Shown here piece by piece: positions 18,481 through 19,912 of a stretch of 19,912 nt of DNA. The number at the start of each line of letters is the position of its first letter. Positions within the stretch are counted from its first letter, which is position 1. The notes beneath the pieces were generated by a model that saw only the letters and a program-made list of their open reading frames with translations, ran no database searches and was not told the DNA's origin. Both the position numbers and the translations under genes were made by a program. This DNA comes from Fomitopsis serialis (taxonomy: Eukaryota; Basidiomycota; Agaricomycetes; Polyporales; Fomitopsidaceae), in the NCBI RefSeq assembly GCF_022376445.1, contig NW_025955576.1, positions 1 to 19,912 on the forward strand, read 5' to 3'.

Positions 18481-19912
18481 ATGTCGGACGACAGCTCGAC
18501 ACCCTCTCGACCGCCTACACCAGTTGCCGAGCTACCATCGTCGTCCCAAGTTCGACCATACCGCTTCACATGGGATCCGACATCAGCACGCAAGACAGGC
18601 CCTGGGAGTGTCTCGGCCACTACAGAAGGGCACGCAGATTACTTCGGCAATGCGACGCCGTATGACCTGTACGGTAACGCGTCGTTGGCATCTCTACAGC
18701 TCGGAGCTCTACCAGCAGAATGGAGTAGCGCGAAGCATGGGTTCCACGGTACGTTTACGAACGCCTTGCTGGCGTAGTGCGACTCATCGTCTACAGCGAT
18801 CTCCACTGTCGTGAATAGCCCTCAGAGACGCTCTGCACCTCCCAAGGCGCACTCCAGCCTTCCCTCTGTGCCTCCAGCCGACCTGCCGCGCGTACGCCGG
18901 AAGGACTTCGACGCGTATCTGCACGCAGTAGGCCCCGAATGGGAGCGCTTCAAGCATAACGCAGAGCTGGGTCGAGAAGGCACTGCGCAATTGCCTACGA
19001 CACCTCGGCCGTCAGGTTCCTTCGATGACAATGACCTCCCGCGGACACCCCGTGCTCAATCAGGCCGGTCGCCGCCTCCGCTCGAGAGCGTACCCCAGGT
19101 GTTCTTTGACCCCAGCTTCAACCTCGGAGACCCCGCATATTCAATGCTGTCACGGAGCAAGGAGAGAACGGCGATTCAGCAGACGCAGACCCCTCGGCAC
19201 TCTCGTACTCGCTACCTCTACTCGAGAAGCTCTCGCACCACGCGGACACGATAGAACAACACCTTGTGCGCGAGATCTCCGTTCGCTCGACGTCGTTCTT
19301 CGCCGCGCTATCCAACCTCCAAGACCTGCAAACCGAGTCCGAGCAGTGTCTAGATCGGATCGGGAAGCTGCGTGGCTTGCTGAAGGATGTGGACGAGAAG
19401 GGAGCAAGGAAAGGGTTGGAGGTCGTCCGAAGGGAGTGCAAACTGCGGAACATGGATTCGGTGAAAGAGGGCGTGAAGGTAGTAGGAGGTGTCGTGGACA
19501 TGATGGGTGTCGCAAAGAGCTGGTCGCGGCAGGACAGTGGGGAGAGGCGTTGGATGTCATCGACGAGCTGGACCGGTTATGGGATGCTGATTCCACCGCG
19601 CAGTTGCCACAAGCAAGCCTAGCGCAGAGCCGTCTAGGCCAGCAGTACCTTCTCGACAGGGTACCCGTTCCCCACTACCGCCGGTCCCCGAATCACCACC
19701 GGAAAGCCCGAAGCCTCCGTCAAGACCTGCTGTCCACATACCTCTATCTTCGCTCAAGGCCTTCACCTCTCTACCTGCACACCTTCGCGCGCTCACCATG
19801 GACATCACTTCTGCACTAACCTCCGAGTTTGTTAGTGTACTACGGCTGGACCTCGTTGAGCGCGTCGACTCCGATGACCTGGAGCCGAGAAAGGATAACC
19901 CAGACGTGTCCT
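18481..19912 (+). CDS. VPS54: VPS54, GARP tethering complex subunit (partial, 5' part)
   Basis: VPS54 is a subunit of GARP, which tethers endosome-derived vesicles at the trans-Golgi network. Exon 1 is 18481-18748; a 48-nt intron follows; exon 2 starts at 18797 and runs off the window. Residues 1-~180 are low-complexity Ser/Pro-rich. The family's hallmark VPQVFFDPSFNLGDP is at 188-202. A helical part follows (LEKLSHHADTIEQHLVREI, ECLKRIG-like repeats, VKVVGGVVDMMGVAK, LVAAGQWGEALDVIDELDRL), then a Pro-rich linker and LKAFTSLPAHLRALTMDI, typical of Vps54. The frame breaks three times, each time by one missing base: near 19138-19140, in AAA at 19514-19516, and in CCCC at 19670-19673. Protein similarity continues across each break. 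This is either consensus error or a decaying gene. Confidence 0.85.

Overview
The window is nuclear DNA from a filamentous basidiomycete, most likely an agaricomycete (polypore-like). The reasons are genes cut by many 48-80 nt spliceosomal introns, very short exons, a fungal Ras-type G-gamma gene, a CYP63-like P450 and an agaricomycete-style HGDLKGAN kinase. There is no sign of prokaryotic organisation.

Layout. Bases 1-3643 are gene-poor; the only candidates are a weak six-exon gene on the minus strand (1076-1930) and a small GC-rich repeat. An intron-bearing tRNA-Arg(ACG) lies at 3644-3748 (-), followed by an imperfect inverted repeat at 3790-4001. From 4169 the DNA is gene-dense: eIF2B beta subunit (+, 4169-5628, seven exons); two tandem paralogous G-protein gamma genes (-, 6175-6601 and 7553-8192), each 83 aa with identical exon lengths; an unrecognised acidic coiled-coil protein (+, 8554-9742); a 16-exon membrane-anchored cytochrome P450 (+, 10664-13417); a protein kinase fused to a START-like (DUF3074-type) lipid-binding domain (-, 13866-16672); a metaxin/SAM37-like mitochondrial outer-membrane protein (-, 17045-17912); a 57-aa small-protein gene with a TATA box (+, 17993-18305); and the 5' part of VPS54 (GARP tethering complex, +, 18481 to the window end).

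The genes do not form a pathway. They mix housekeeping functions (translation initiation, mitochondrial import, endosome-to-Golgi trafficking), signalling (two G-gamma subunits, one kinase) and oxidative metabolism (P450). Two gene pairs are divergent over short shared promoters: G-gamma-2 with the coiled-coil gene (361 bp) and the metaxin-like gene with the small gene (80 bp).

The most interesting points are the kinase-START-like fusion, which resembles in outline the plant kinase-START protein WKS1; the tandem G-gamma duplication with diverged C-terminal lipidation motifs; two probable GC-AG introns in the eIF2B beta gene; and four places where conserved proteins are interrupted by exactly one missing base (one in the kinase, three in VPS54). 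All four are single-base losses, three of them in 3-4 base homopolymers, so consensus sequencing error is as likely as real decay. All exon models were built by eye from reading-frame phase, splice consensus and family resemblance; no alignment or search was run.
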